From: Pseudomonas mandelii
GTDB taxonomy: Bacteria; Pseudomonadota; Gammaproteobacteria; Pseudomonadales; Pseudomonadaceae
DNA: 58,958 nucleotides
NCBI RefSeq assembly: GCF_006438925.1
Contig: NZ_RCZA01000019.1
Span: 1-58,958 of the forward strand
Reading direction: 5' to 3'
Below, in pieces: positions 16,110-24,706 of the stretch. Position 1 is the stretch's first letter, and each line of letters opens with the position of its first letter. A program made the position numbers and the translations under genes. The notes under the pieces are model-generated. The model searched no databases. It was not told where the DNA came from and was given only the letters and a program-made list of their open reading frames with translations.

Positions 16110-17024
16110 TCACTGATCGACTTTCGCTCGCGCTTGGGCGGCACGCTGCAATTGACTGGCGATCAGGGTGTTCTTTAGCAGATACGCAATGGTCATCGGC
16201 CCCACGCCTCCCGGAACCGGCGTGATCGCACGGGCGACGGTGCGCGCACTGGCGTAATCGACATCGCCTACCAGCCGATTGCCGGACTCACTGGCAATGC
16301 GATTGATGCCGACATCGATGACCACTACTCCGGGTTTGAGCCAGCTGGCGTCAATCAACTCAGGTCGACCCACCGCCGCGACCACAATGTCCGCCAATCT
16401 GCACAACGCCGGTGCATCGACACTGCGCGAGTGCACCACGCTGACCGAACAGTTGGCCTGCAACAACAGGGTCGCCATGGGTTTGCCGACAATGTTCGAA
16501 CGACCGATGACCACCGCGTGCAAGCCGCTCAAGTCACCGCAGGTTTCGTGCAGCAGACGCATGCAGCCGCTGGGTGTGCAGGGTGTCAGGACTTCGATGC
16601 CTTGCACCAGGCCGCCGACGTTTTCCCGATGAAAACCGTCCACGTCTTTGATCGGGTCGATGGCGTGAATCACTGCCGCTTCGTTGATATGTCCCGGCAG
16701 GGGCAACTGCACCAAAATGCCGTTCACCGTGGCATCGGCATTCAGTTGGGCAATCAGTTCCAGTACTTGCGCCTGGCTGGCGTCGTCCGGCAGACGGTAT
16801 TCAAGGGAGCGAATCCCGACTTCCTGGGCCCGCAGCAGTTTGTTGCGCACATAGACCTCGCTGGCCGGGTCCTCACCGACGAGCAGCACGGCCAGGGCGG
16901 GGTAAATCTGCTGTCCGGCCAGGACCAGAACCTCTTCTCGAACTTCGTCGAGAACCTGGGCTGAGATGGCTTTGCCGTCGATAACGCGGGCAAGTGCAGG
17001 GGTGGTGCTGATCAAAAGAGTCAC
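16110..17024 (-). CDS. folD: methylene-THF dehydrogenase/cyclohydrolase (copy 2)
   Basis: This 304-residue FolD is clearly paralogous to the copy at 7348. It shows EDPASEVYVRNKLLRAQEVG, GILVQLPLPGHI, KDVDGFHRENVGGLVQG, VVIGRSNIVGKPMATLLLQA and ITPVPGGVGPMTIAYLLKNT. It closes the dmm-purU2-tmm-tdm operon, 87 bases after the permease gene. There it would oxidise the methylene-THF produced by the Tdm and Dmm demethylation steps to 10-formyl-THF for PurU2. The C-terminal tail (about 285-304) is lysine/alanine-rich and differs from copy 1. Confidence 0.9.
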   Translation of the reverse strand: MTLLISTTPALARVIDGKAISAQVLDEVREEVLVLAGQQIYPALAVLLVGEDPASEVYVRNKLLRAQEVGIRSLEYRLPDDASQAQVLELIAQLNADATVNGILVQLPLPGHINEAAVIHAIDPIKDVDGFHRENVGGLVQGIEVLTPCTPSGCMRLLHETCGDLSGLHAVVIGRSNIVGKPMATLLLQANCSVSVVHSRSVDAPALCRLADIVVAAVGRPELIDASWLKPGVVVIDVGINRIASESGNRLVGDVDYASARTVARAITPVPGGVGPMTIAYLLKNTLIASQLQRAAQARAKVDQ

Positions 17025-17111
17025 CGTCGTCTTGATTGATAGGGGGGCGAAGTGATCATCGAGGCGTCGTTGCGCCCCGATGATCCATCAGAGACCTGCA
17101 GGCAAGGGCGG

Positions 17112-18791
17112 TCAGGCTACCAGTTGATGGCAGCCGTACACCACCAGTACACCCGCGATCAGCGTGGCATAAGGCAACCAGCCGGCGCGTTTTTGACCGG
17201 CATCGGTCTGAATGTACAGGTCGCTGAGCATCGCTTCCGGGAAGCGCCCCTTGTCCTGCACATAGTGCCGGAAGCAGAACACCGGGAGGATCAACAACGC
17301 CAGCAACAGGCCGGTCACCAGGGTGCCGGCGCCCCAGATATCGGCTCCCAGCCCCATGCACGCCAGGTTGACGAAGCTCAGTACGCCACCCGCGACCAAC
17401 AGCACGGTCGGGGCCTTGTATGGGCGTATCCAGTCGGGACGGTCCAGGCGATGGATCCAGCCGGCATTGAGGTTGAGGAAGTTGAAGATGATGTAGCTGA
17501 CGTTGGACGCGGCCAGCACGAACACATAATCGGACATCAGCAACAGCAGCAGGTTGAACGACAAGTCGGTCCACATCGCTGCGGTAGGCGCGCCGTGTTC
17601 GTTGGTGCGCCCCAGGTATTTCGGCAACCAGCCATCCACCGACGCCTGATACAGGGTGCGCGAGGAGCCGGACATCGAGGTCATGATCGCCAGCAACGTG
17701 GCCAGGACCAACATGATCAGTACGATGTTGGCCACCAGCTTTCCGCCGCCGATGCTGTCCGCCATGACCTGGCCGACGCCCATGCCACTGTAGATCGCCG
17801 GCGACAACAGTCCACTGTAGACCGCCGGTGTAACCACCGCGCCGCTGGCATCGAGCACTGCCGGGGTCACCAGCTGCCCGAGACCCAGGCTGCCTTGAAA
17901 CGCCAGGGGCACCAGAGTGAACACCAGAATGCACAACAGGCCGGCATAGAAGATCGCCTTGAAGGTGTCACGCTTGGGGTCCTTGAATTCCCTTGTGTAG
18001 CACACCGCCGTTTCGAAACCATAGGTCGACCACGCGGCCATGAACAGCCCGCCGGCCATCAATGACCACCCGGAAATATCCCAAGGCCCGTCGATCACTT
18101 GTCCGGCTGCGTCATGGGCCAGCGGGTACAGCGGCAGGAAATTGGCCTGGGCCGCGTCCCCGGTGAACAATGGCACCACGCCCACCAGTAACAAAGGAAT
18201 CAGCGAGGTCACGCCAAGCACCAGGGTCAGGCGTGCCGAGCGCAAGATGCCGCCATGCTGCACGGCGAACACCGTCAGTAAAATCAACAGGCCGATGGCG
18301 AACGTCGCGTTGATCCGTAGCGAAAGGCCGCTCTTGACCCAGCCCAGGTCAAGCAGGGTCAGTTGCCAGGTATTGATCAACGCATCAGCGGGGAACAATG
18401 CGGTGAGGATGTAACCGGCCGCCAGCCCCGAGCCAATCGACAAAACCGGGGACCAGGCCAGCCAGTTGCACCACACCGAGACCGGCGCAATCAGCTTGCT
18501 GTAGCGCACCCAGGCGACTGCACCGTAGACCGAGGCGCCACCGGATTTGTGTGGGAACAGCCCGGCGATTTCGGCATAGGTGAAGGCCTGGATGAAGCCG
18601 AACAGGATCGACACGATCCAGACGATCCAGGCAGGTTTGCCTACTGTGGCGGCAATCGCGCCGATAGAGAACAGCACCAGGGCGGGCACGCCACTGGCGA
18701 CCCAGAACGCCCCGCGCCAATCGATCTTGCGGTGCAGGCTGCCCACTGAGCTGGCGGCCTGCGGTACGGCCTCGAACGTAGTCGCTTCCAT
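17112..18791 (-). CDS. APC-family permease, candidate methylated-amine transporter
   Basis: This 559-residue membrane protein of the amino acid-polyamine-organocation family has about 12-14 hydrophobic segments. The first domain carries WVASGVPALVLFSIGAIAAT and TYAEIAGLFPHKSGGASVYG, the latter with the substrate-contacting GGASVYG loop typical of APC helix 2. The ATG at 18791 is chosen; upstream in-frame sequence reads into the intergenic DNA before tdm. It lies between tdm and folD2 in a TMA operon, and no ABC-type trimethylamine uptake system is present here, so TMA, TMAO or dimethylamine import is the simplest guess. The substrate is inference. Confidence 0.8.
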   Translation of the reverse strand: MEATTFEAVPQAASSVGSLHRKIDWRGAFWVASGVPALVLFSIGAIAATVGKPAWIVWIVSILFGFIQAFTYAEIAGLFPHKSGGASVYGAVAWVRYSKLIAPVSVWCNWLAWSPVLSIGSGLAAGYILTALFPADALINTWQLTLLDLGWVKSGLSLRINATFAIGLLILLTVFAVQHGGILRSARLTLVLGVTSLIPLLLVGVVPLFTGDAAQANFLPLYPLAHDAAGQVIDGPWDISGWSLMAGGLFMAAWSTYGFETAVCYTREFKDPKRDTFKAIFYAGLLCILVFTLVPLAFQGSLGLGQLVTPAVLDASGAVVTPAVYSGLLSPAIYSGMGVGQVMADSIGGGKLVANIVLIMLVLATLLAIMTSMSGSSRTLYQASVDGWLPKYLGRTNEHGAPTAAMWTDLSFNLLLLLMSDYVFVLAASNVSYIIFNFLNLNAGWIHRLDRPDWIRPYKAPTVLLVAGGVLSFVNLACMGLGADIWGAGTLVTGLLLALLILPVFCFRHYVQDKGRFPEAMLSDLYIQTDAGQKRAGWLPYATLIAGVLVVYGCHQLVA

Positions 18792-18865
18792 CTTCGTATT
18801 CCCATGTCTGAGTAGAGGGGTAGTGGGGCAGTCAAAGTCGGGTGGCGCACAGCTCGTGTGATCGA

Positions 18866-21208
18866 TCAACTGCGTACCCGGCTCTTGTCCGGGTCGTAGA
18901 AAATCGCTGCGGTGACCGTGGCGCTGATGCGCTTCTGCAGGCCATCGACTTTGCCGATCTCCAACGCTGTGCCGACGTCGGCGCAGGCCACGTCGACCCG
19001 GCACAGCGCGATATTGCTGGCCAGCAGCGGCGAGCGGCAGGCACTGGTGATGACCCCGACCTGAGCCCGGCCGCGGTACGCCGGGTCACCGTGGTGGGCG
19101 CCTTCGTTGCCGCTCAGTTGCAGGCCCACCAGTTTGTGAGCGGGATGGGCGCTGCGCCGCAACAGGGCGTCGCGGCCGATGAAGTCATCGGTTTTGCTTT
19201 TCAGCGGTACGCAAAAGCCGATACCGGCCTCGAACGGATCGGTCTGGTCGCTGAACTCGTAGCCGGCAAAAATCAGTCCGGCTTCGATGCGCAGCATGTC
19301 CAGTGCTTCCAGGCCCAGCGGCACCAGGCCCAAAGGTTGGCCCAGTTGCCAGATCCGGTCCCAGACCCGCTCGGCATCCTCGGGCTGGCACCAGACTTCG
19401 TAGCCCAGTTCGCCGGTGTAGCCGGTGCGCGAGATCATCAGCGGGCAGCCGTCGTAACCGTCCAGGCGACCCACCAGGAAACGGAACCAGCCCAAGGTTT
19501 CGAGGCTCGGCTGGTTGGGCGCGGTCCAGACCATCTGCTTGAGCAGTTCGCGGCTCATCGGGCCTTGCACCGCCAGGTTATGGATCTGCTCGCTGGCGGA
19601 CTTGATCCAGACTTTCATTCCGAGCTTCTGCGCCTGCTCACGCAGCCAGACCCCGGGGTAGTCCTCGCCGCAGATCCAGCGGAAATTGTCCGGGCCCAGA
19701 CGCAGCAAGGTGCCGTCGTCGAGCATGCCGCCGTGCTCGTGGCACATCGCCGAGTAGACCACTTGACCCACCGCCAGGCGCCGCACATCCCGGGTCAGGC
19801 AGTACTGCAACAACGCTTCCGAGTCGGGGCCGATGATTTCGAATTTGCGCAGGGCGGTCAGGTCCATCACCGCCACCCGCTCGCGGCAACCGAGGTATTC
19901 CTCGATCGCGCCATAGCCGTCATAGCGCAGCGGCAGCCACCAGTTGCGGTAGTCGACGAAGCTGCCGGTCAAGGCACTGGTGCGTGAGTGGAACGCGGAC
20001 TCACGGGTAAGAATCGGGTCGGCATCGGCCGTGGTTCGAGTGCTCATGGCGATGGAAAAACGCTCCTTTTCGCTGTAGATGCGGACATGGATATCGGTCG
20101 GGTTCCAGCCATTGGCCGGGTCGATGTCATCCGGGCACGAGGTACTGCCGCACACCAGATCGGTCATGGCGCGCAGCAGCACGTAATCGCCGGGGCGCGA
20201 CCAAGGTTCATCCAGGGTCATCTGCTGGTGCGCGTCGATCCCGGTATTGAAAAAGAAATTGATCGCCGGCCAGCCATTGCGGGCCTGGACCCCATGGGAC
20301 GCGAGCACTCGGCTGAGGTTGTCGCTGCAGTTGTCGTGCCCGAAGTAGCCATGGCTCTCGTAGTAGCGCGCGGCGCAGGCCAGGGCGAAGGAGTCGTGAC
20401 GGCCGACGGTGTCACGCACCACCTCCAGCATCGGCTGCATCTGCCGGTCGAAAAACTTTGAGAACAGTCCCGGTGCCGGGTAGGCGCTGCCGTTCAGGGT
20501 GCGGGTCACGGTCTGGTCCAGGTCCAGTTCCTGGCCGCGATCCAGTGCCCACCGGTCCAGAGCGACGAAGTCCGAGCACTGGCGACCGGCGACATCGAGC
20601 ACCTGCACATACTGACCTTTGCCGACGGTGTAACTGTGGGCGGTGCCGGCGCCGATGGTGAACTCGTCGAGTAACTCGCCCAAGGGTTCGGGCAACGCGG
20701 GGAGTAGCAGGGGCGAGGGATTGGCCCGAGTCACCCATAACCTGAGTTCGCTGGGCCGGTATTGCCGGTCAACGGCGGTTGGTCCGGCGGGTGCCGCGAC
20801 GATCACCAGTAGCTCATCGCTGGCGACGAAGTGACGGCTGAAGTCGGCGGGACTGTCCTCGTCCCAGAGTGACGCGGCGCTGGGCAGATGTTGCGGATCA
20901 ATCCCGCGTCGTTTCAAAGCCTGGTTGATGCGCTGAGCCTGCAAGGTCGGTTCGGCGAGCCGTGCGCCGATGAAGCCGCAGGCCGTCGAACCGCTCAGCG
21001 CCCAGGCCGCCAGGGCGCTGCGACCGAGCGTATCGATGGCCAGCAATTCGCAGGGTTGCCGGCCTTCGAGGTCGATCACTTGCAGGCTGTCGCCGGGTTG
21101 CAACGCTACCAGGGTCAGGCCGCCGGCGGCCACCCGATAGCGCTCCAGGGCCGGGGGCCGGGCAAAGAGTCCGGGCTCCCGCGGGCGGGAAACACGAGGT
21201 GCGTTCAT
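18866..21208 (-). CDS. tdm: trimethylamine N-oxide demethylase (Tdm-type, DUF1989-GcvT fusion)
   Basis: This 780-residue protein is proposed to split TMAO into dimethylamine and a C1 unit. The N-terminal ~400 residues contain a DUF1989-type domain with HDNC (Cys294) and VCGSTSCPDD (Cys353, Cys358), a likely zinc site. From about 405 a GcvT-type tetrahydrofolate-binding domain follows (YRNWWLPLRYDGYGAIEEYL, ISRTGYTGELGYEVWC, LDMLRIEAGLIFAGYEF). This architecture is that of bacterial Tdm, where the folate domain can capture the formaldehyde. It starts 15 bases after the tmm stop, so it is in the same operon as the enzyme that makes its substrate. A generic aminomethyltransferase annotation would miss the N-terminal domain. 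Confidence 0.8.
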   Translation of the reverse strand: MNAPRVSRPREPGLFARPPALERYRVAAGGLTLVALQPGDSLQVIDLEGRQPCELLAIDTLGRSALAAWALSGSTACGFIGARLAEPTLQAQRINQALKRRGIDPQHLPSAASLWDEDSPADFSRHFVASDELLVIVAAPAGPTAVDRQYRPSELRLWVTRANPSPLLLPALPEPLGELLDEFTIGAGTAHSYTVGKGQYVQVLDVAGRQCSDFVALDRWALDRGQELDLDQTVTRTLNGSAYPAPGLFSKFFDRQMQPMLEVVRDTVGRHDSFALACAARYYESHGYFGHDNCSDNLSRVLASHGVQARNGWPAINFFFNTGIDAHQQMTLDEPWSRPGDYVLLRAMTDLVCGSTSCPDDIDPANGWNPTDIHVRIYSEKERFSIAMSTRTTADADPILTRESAFHSRTSALTGSFVDYRNWWLPLRYDGYGAIEEYLGCRERVAVMDLTALRKFEIIGPDSEALLQYCLTRDVRRLAVGQVVYSAMCHEHGGMLDDGTLLRLGPDNFRWICGEDYPGVWLREQAQKLGMKVWIKSASEQIHNLAVQGPMSRELLKQMVWTAPNQPSLETLGWFRFLVGRLDGYDGCPLMISRTGYTGELGYEVWCQPEDAERVWDRIWQLGQPLGLVPLGLEALDMLRIEAGLIFAGYEFSDQTDPFEAGIGFCVPLKSKTDDFIGRDALLRRSAHPAHKLVGLQLSGNEGAHHGDPAYRGRAQVGVITSACRSPLLASNIALCRVDVACADVGTALEIGKVDGLQKRISATVTAAIFYDPDKSRVRS

Positions 21209-21223
21209 GGTGGGGCTCCCGGG

Positions 21224-22591
21224 TCAACCGATCGACTTGATGGACGTCGGCGGTTCAGCGAGGTACGCCGCCATGGAATCGTCAAGGGCATGCAGCCAAG
21301 GCGTGTGGTGGGGTGGCGACTGGGTACCGGTCATCAGCGATCGGTAGGACTTGTCGCGGTAACCCATGATGTTGTGGGCCTTGTCGTGCTTCCAGTGCAG
21401 GAAGGTGTCGTTGACCGCGGCGATATCGAAGTTCGGGTAGTCGGTGGCGTCCACCAGTTGCTGGATATAGGCGCCCTGGTATTCGAACATCTGCTGGTTG
21501 GTTTCAAGCTGCTGTTCGCGGGCACGCCATTGCTGACTATCGGCGGCCCTTTGTGTCTGGTCGGGTAGGGCGATGCGTTGCAGGATCACGTCGCGGGCGT
21601 ACCAGGCCTGGGCGTCGAACATGTTGAACGAGTACCACTGGTCCTGCATGCCGAGGTAGATCAGTTGCGGGTTGGACTCCCAGAAAATGCCTTTGTACAG
21701 GTTCATCGGCCATAGCCGGTTGTCGGTCTTGAGGCACAGCTCGTCCGGCAAGAAGGGGAAGTGATGTTTGTAGCCAGTGCAGAGGATCACCGCATCGATG
21801 TGCTTGTGAGTGCCGTCGATAAAATACGCACGGTTTTTTTCCAGGCGCTGCAACAGCGGTTTTTCTTCCCAATTGGCCGGCCAGTCATAGCCCGTGGGCG
21901 CGGTGCGGTAGCAACTGGTGATGCTGCGGGCGCCGTATTTGTAACACTGGGAACCGATGTCTTCGGCGGAGTAGCTGCTACCGACGATCAACAGATCCTT
22001 GCCTTTGAACTCCAGCGCCTCGCGGAAATCATGGGCGTGCAGGATGCGCCCGCCGAACTGCTCGAATCCGGGGAAGTACGGCATCTTCGGCGTCGAAAAG
22101 TGCCCGCAGGCGTTGATCACATAGTCGAACTCTTCCGAGGTCCGGGTATCGCTGCCGTGGTCATGGGCGACCACTGTGAAGCGGCGAGTCTCTTCGTCAA
22201 AGGTGACCTGGCGCACCACGTTGTTGAAGCGGATGTAATCCCTTACCCCGGCTTTTTCGACGCGGCCCTTGATGTAGTCCCACAGTACTTCCCGTGGCGG
22301 ATACGAGCCGATAGGGCGGCCAAAATGTTCTTCGAAGGTGTAGTCGGCGAACTCCAGGCATTCTTTCGGGCCGTTCGACCACAGGTAGCGGTACATGCTG
22401 CCATGCACCGGTTCGCCGTTTTCATCCAGGCCAGTGCGCCAGGTGTAATTCCACATGCCACCCCAGTCTTGCTGTTTTTCGTAGCAGACCAGTTCCGGGA
22501 TGGGCGTTCCCTGGTCCCTGGCCGATTGAAATGCCCGCAGTTGAGCCATGCCGCAAGGGCCGGCGCCGATGATTGCTACGCGTGTGGTCAT
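21224..22591 (-). CDS. tmm: trimethylamine monooxygenase (bacterial FMO)
   Basis: This 455-residue flavin-containing monooxygenase oxidises TMA to TMAO with NADPH and oxygen. The FAD motif GAGPCG (11-16) is followed by KQQDWGGMWNYTWRTG, the class motif FGGRILHAHDF (F-x-G-x3-H-x3-F), the NADPH motif VGSSYSAED and DAVILCTGYKHHFPFLPDE. The fit to bacterial Tmm extends over the whole length, including WYSFNMFDAQAWYARDVI. It is followed directly by tdm and preceded by purU2. Other FMOs are possible in principle, but the neighbouring tdm and dmm genes make TMA the natural substrate. Confidence 0.88.
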   Translation of the reverse strand: MTTRVAIIGAGPCGMAQLRAFQSARDQGTPIPELVCYEKQQDWGGMWNYTWRTGLDENGEPVHGSMYRYLWSNGPKECLEFADYTFEEHFGRPIGSYPPREVLWDYIKGRVEKAGVRDYIRFNNVVRQVTFDEETRRFTVVAHDHGSDTRTSEEFDYVINACGHFSTPKMPYFPGFEQFGGRILHAHDFREALEFKGKDLLIVGSSYSAEDIGSQCYKYGARSITSCYRTAPTGYDWPANWEEKPLLQRLEKNRAYFIDGTHKHIDAVILCTGYKHHFPFLPDELCLKTDNRLWPMNLYKGIFWESNPQLIYLGMQDQWYSFNMFDAQAWYARDVILQRIALPDQTQRAADSQQWRAREQQLETNQQMFEYQGAYIQQLVDATDYPNFDIAAVNDTFLHWKHDKAHNIMGYRDKSYRSLMTGTQSPPHHTPWLHALDDSMAAYLAEPPTSIKSIG

Positions 22592-22643
22592 GGTCGTTTC
22601 TCGTGGCTGTGTCTCGTGGCTGTGGATCGGAAAAAGGGCTCGC

Positions 22644-23510
22644 TCAGCGAAAAATCACCGTCTTGTCCTGGTTGATGAACACCCGGTGTTCCAGGTGGTA
22701 TTTCAGGGCTTTGGAAAGCGCTACGGTTTCGGTGTCGCGGCCGATGGCGACCAGCGCATCGGGCAGGTAGGTGTGATCGACTCGCTGGATTTCCTGCTCG
22801 ATGATCGGGCCTTCGTCGAGGTCGCTGGTGACGTAGTGGGCGGTGGCGCCGATCAGTTTCACGCCGCGTTCGTAAGCCTGGTGATAGGGTTTGGCCCCCT
22901 TGAAACCGGGGAGAAACGAGTGGTGAATGTTGATCGCCCGGCCGGACAGCTGTTTGCACAGGTCGTCGGAGAGGATCTGCATATAGCGGGCGAGTACCAC
23001 CAGGTCGGTCTCGGTCTCTTCCACGATGCGCAGCAGTTCGGCTTCCTGGCGCGACTTGCTGTCTTTGTTGACCGGCAGGTAGATGAAGCGAATGCCTTCG
23101 CGTTCGGCCATGGCTCGCAGGTCCAGGTGGTTGGAGACCACTGCGGTGATGTGCATGTCCATCTCGCCCTTGCGGTGGCGGTACAGCAGGTCGGTCAGGC
23201 AGTGATCGAACTTGCTGACCATCAGCAGCACCCGGGTCGGCTGACTGCTGCAGAACAGCTGCCACTGCATGTCGAAGCCGCCGGCCAGGTCGCCGAGACC
23301 TTCGCGCAGAGCACCGATGTCGCCGCTCACGCCCTTGTTGAAGCGGAACACCGCGCGCATGAAAAACTGCCCGGTGAACTCATCGTCGAATTGCGCCAGC
23401 TCGCTGATGTAGCACTGCTGTCCGGCCAGACAGGTGGTGATCGCGGCAACGATGCCGGACGCTGCCGGACAATTGATCTTGAGAATGTAATGTTCGTTGG
23501 AAGTGTCCAT
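22644..23510 (-). CDS. purU: formyltetrahydrofolate deformylase (copy 2)
   Basis: This 288-residue PurU has the same length as the copy at 8250 and is near-identical over long blocks such as INIHHSFLPGFKGAKPYHQA and LIGATAHYVTSDLDEGPIIE. The N-terminal ACT domain differs more (GQQCYISELAQFDDEFTGQF). It would release formate from the 10-formyl-THF made downstream of the Tdm and Dmm steps. It lies between the dmm genes and tmm, and is separated from its presumed partner folD2 by tmm, tdm and the permease. Confidence 0.92.
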   Translation of the reverse strand: MDTSNEHYILKINCPAASGIVAAITTCLAGQQCYISELAQFDDEFTGQFFMRAVFRFNKGVSGDIGALREGLGDLAGGFDMQWQLFCSSQPTRVLLMVSKFDHCLTDLLYRHRKGEMDMHITAVVSNHLDLRAMAEREGIRFIYLPVNKDSKSRQEAELLRIVEETETDLVVLARYMQILSDDLCKQLSGRAINIHHSFLPGFKGAKPYHQAYERGVKLIGATAHYVTSDLDEGPIIEQEIQRVDHTYLPDALVAIGRDTETVALSKALKYHLEHRVFINQDKTVIFR

Positions 23511-23541
23511 CGAAGGTCCCTTGGATAAAGTGGTTGGAGGC

Positions 23542-24672
23542 TCAGCCCTTGGCCGTGCGCTTGGTTTTTTCCGGATCGTCGAAGGGCAGGGCGTGGGTCA
23601 CGGCGGCGCTTTCCTGGCTGCCGCGCACCTGCAGGGCAATGCCTGGGGCCGAGCAGGCGACGCTCATGCGGGCGATGGCCATTGAGCGTTTGCTCAAGCG
23701 CGAATACATGCCGCAGGTGATCACCCCGACTTGCTGGTTGCCTTGCCATAGGGTGTCGCCGGCCTCTGCGGCGCGGACGCCTTCGAGCAACACGCCGGTG
23801 ATCTTGAAGCGCTCCTGACCGCGCAACCGAAAGTGTTCTTCGGCGCCGCGGAATTCGCGCTTGTCCGGGGATACGGTGAAATCCAGGCCCATTTCCCACA
23901 GAGTGTCGCCAGCCTTCTGATCGGCGAAGGGGTACATCTGTGAGTTGTCGTAGGGGAAAAACATCAGCGAGCTTTCCACCCGCAACCAGTCCAGGGCGGT
24001 AAAGGCGCAAGGGATGATGCCCAGGCCCGCGCCCTGTTCGAGGATCGTGTCCCACAGCGCTGGGGCATCGGCGGCCTTGCAGAAAATTTCGTAGCCGCGC
24101 TCGCCGGTGTAACCGGTGCGAGAGATCATCACCGGGCGGTCGAACAGGCGGGTTTGCAGGTGATGGAAGTAAGGCAGCTGACGGATCCCGGGGATGTGCT
24201 CGGCGAGAAAGTCCACCGCCAGCGGCCCTTGCAGCGACAGGTCGTGCAGGTCGTCATCGAACAGCACCGCCACTTGCCGGCCCTGGGATGAGCGCACCAG
24301 CATTTCGTGGCCGCTGCCGGCACCGTGCACCACCATGAACGCGTTGGGTCCAGTGCGGTAGACGATGCAGTCATCGACGAACTTGCCGTCCTCGTCGAGC
24401 ATCGAGGCGTACACCGACTTGCCGGGGTAGAGCTTGGCGATGTCGCGGGTGGTCGCCCATTGCAGCAGGCTCTCGGCGTGGGGGCCGACGTAGTGGACTT
24501 TTTTCAGCCCGGACACGTCCATCAGCCCGGCCCGGGTGCGGATCGCCTGATGGTGATCGGCCAGGTCGCTGTCGTAGGTCCAGGCAGTGCCCATGCCGTT
24601 CCAGTCTTCGAGGTTCGAGCCGAGTGCGCGGTGCCGTTCGGCCAGTGCAGAAATACGCCATGAATGCGCCAT
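23542..24672 (-). CDS. dmmD: GcvT-family THF-binding protein of the dimethylamine operon (DmmD-like)
   Basis: This 376-residue protein has the GcvT/aminomethyltransferase fold: RTRAGLMDVSGLKKVHYVGP, SLQGPLAVDFLAEHIP, ISRTGYTGERGYEIFCKAAD and LDWLRVESSLMFFPYDNSQM. The family binds tetrahydrofolate and takes up a C1 unit. It directly follows the three dimethylamine monooxygenase genes. In marine bacteria a fourth gene, dmmD, is known to be needed for growth on methylated amines but not for the monooxygenase activity itself; a folate acceptor for formaldehyde would fit that. The symbol rests on my recollection of that gene as GcvT-like, so treat it as provisional. Confidence 0.7.
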   Translation of the reverse strand: MAHSWRISALAERHRALGSNLEDWNGMGTAWTYDSDLADHHQAIRTRAGLMDVSGLKKVHYVGPHAESLLQWATTRDIAKLYPGKSVYASMLDEDGKFVDDCIVYRTGPNAFMVVHGAGSGHEMLVRSSQGRQVAVLFDDDLHDLSLQGPLAVDFLAEHIPGIRQLPYFHHLQTRLFDRPVMISRTGYTGERGYEIFCKAADAPALWDTILEQGAGLGIIPCAFTALDWLRVESSLMFFPYDNSQMYPFADQKAGDTLWEMGLDFTVSPDKREFRGAEEHFRLRGQERFKITGVLLEGVRAAEAGDTLWQGNQQVGVITCGMYSRLSKRSMAIARMSVACSAPGIALQVRGSQESAAVTHALPFDDPEKTKRTAKG

Positions 24673-24706
24673 GTGAAGATCCTTGTCGGTGAAAGTGGGT
24701 CAGGGT

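Noticed and set aside
17052..18065. Long plus-strand frame opposite the APC permease
   Set aside because: The glutamine/histidine-rich translation is typical of antisense reading of membrane-protein genes, and the permease on the other strand is unambiguous.
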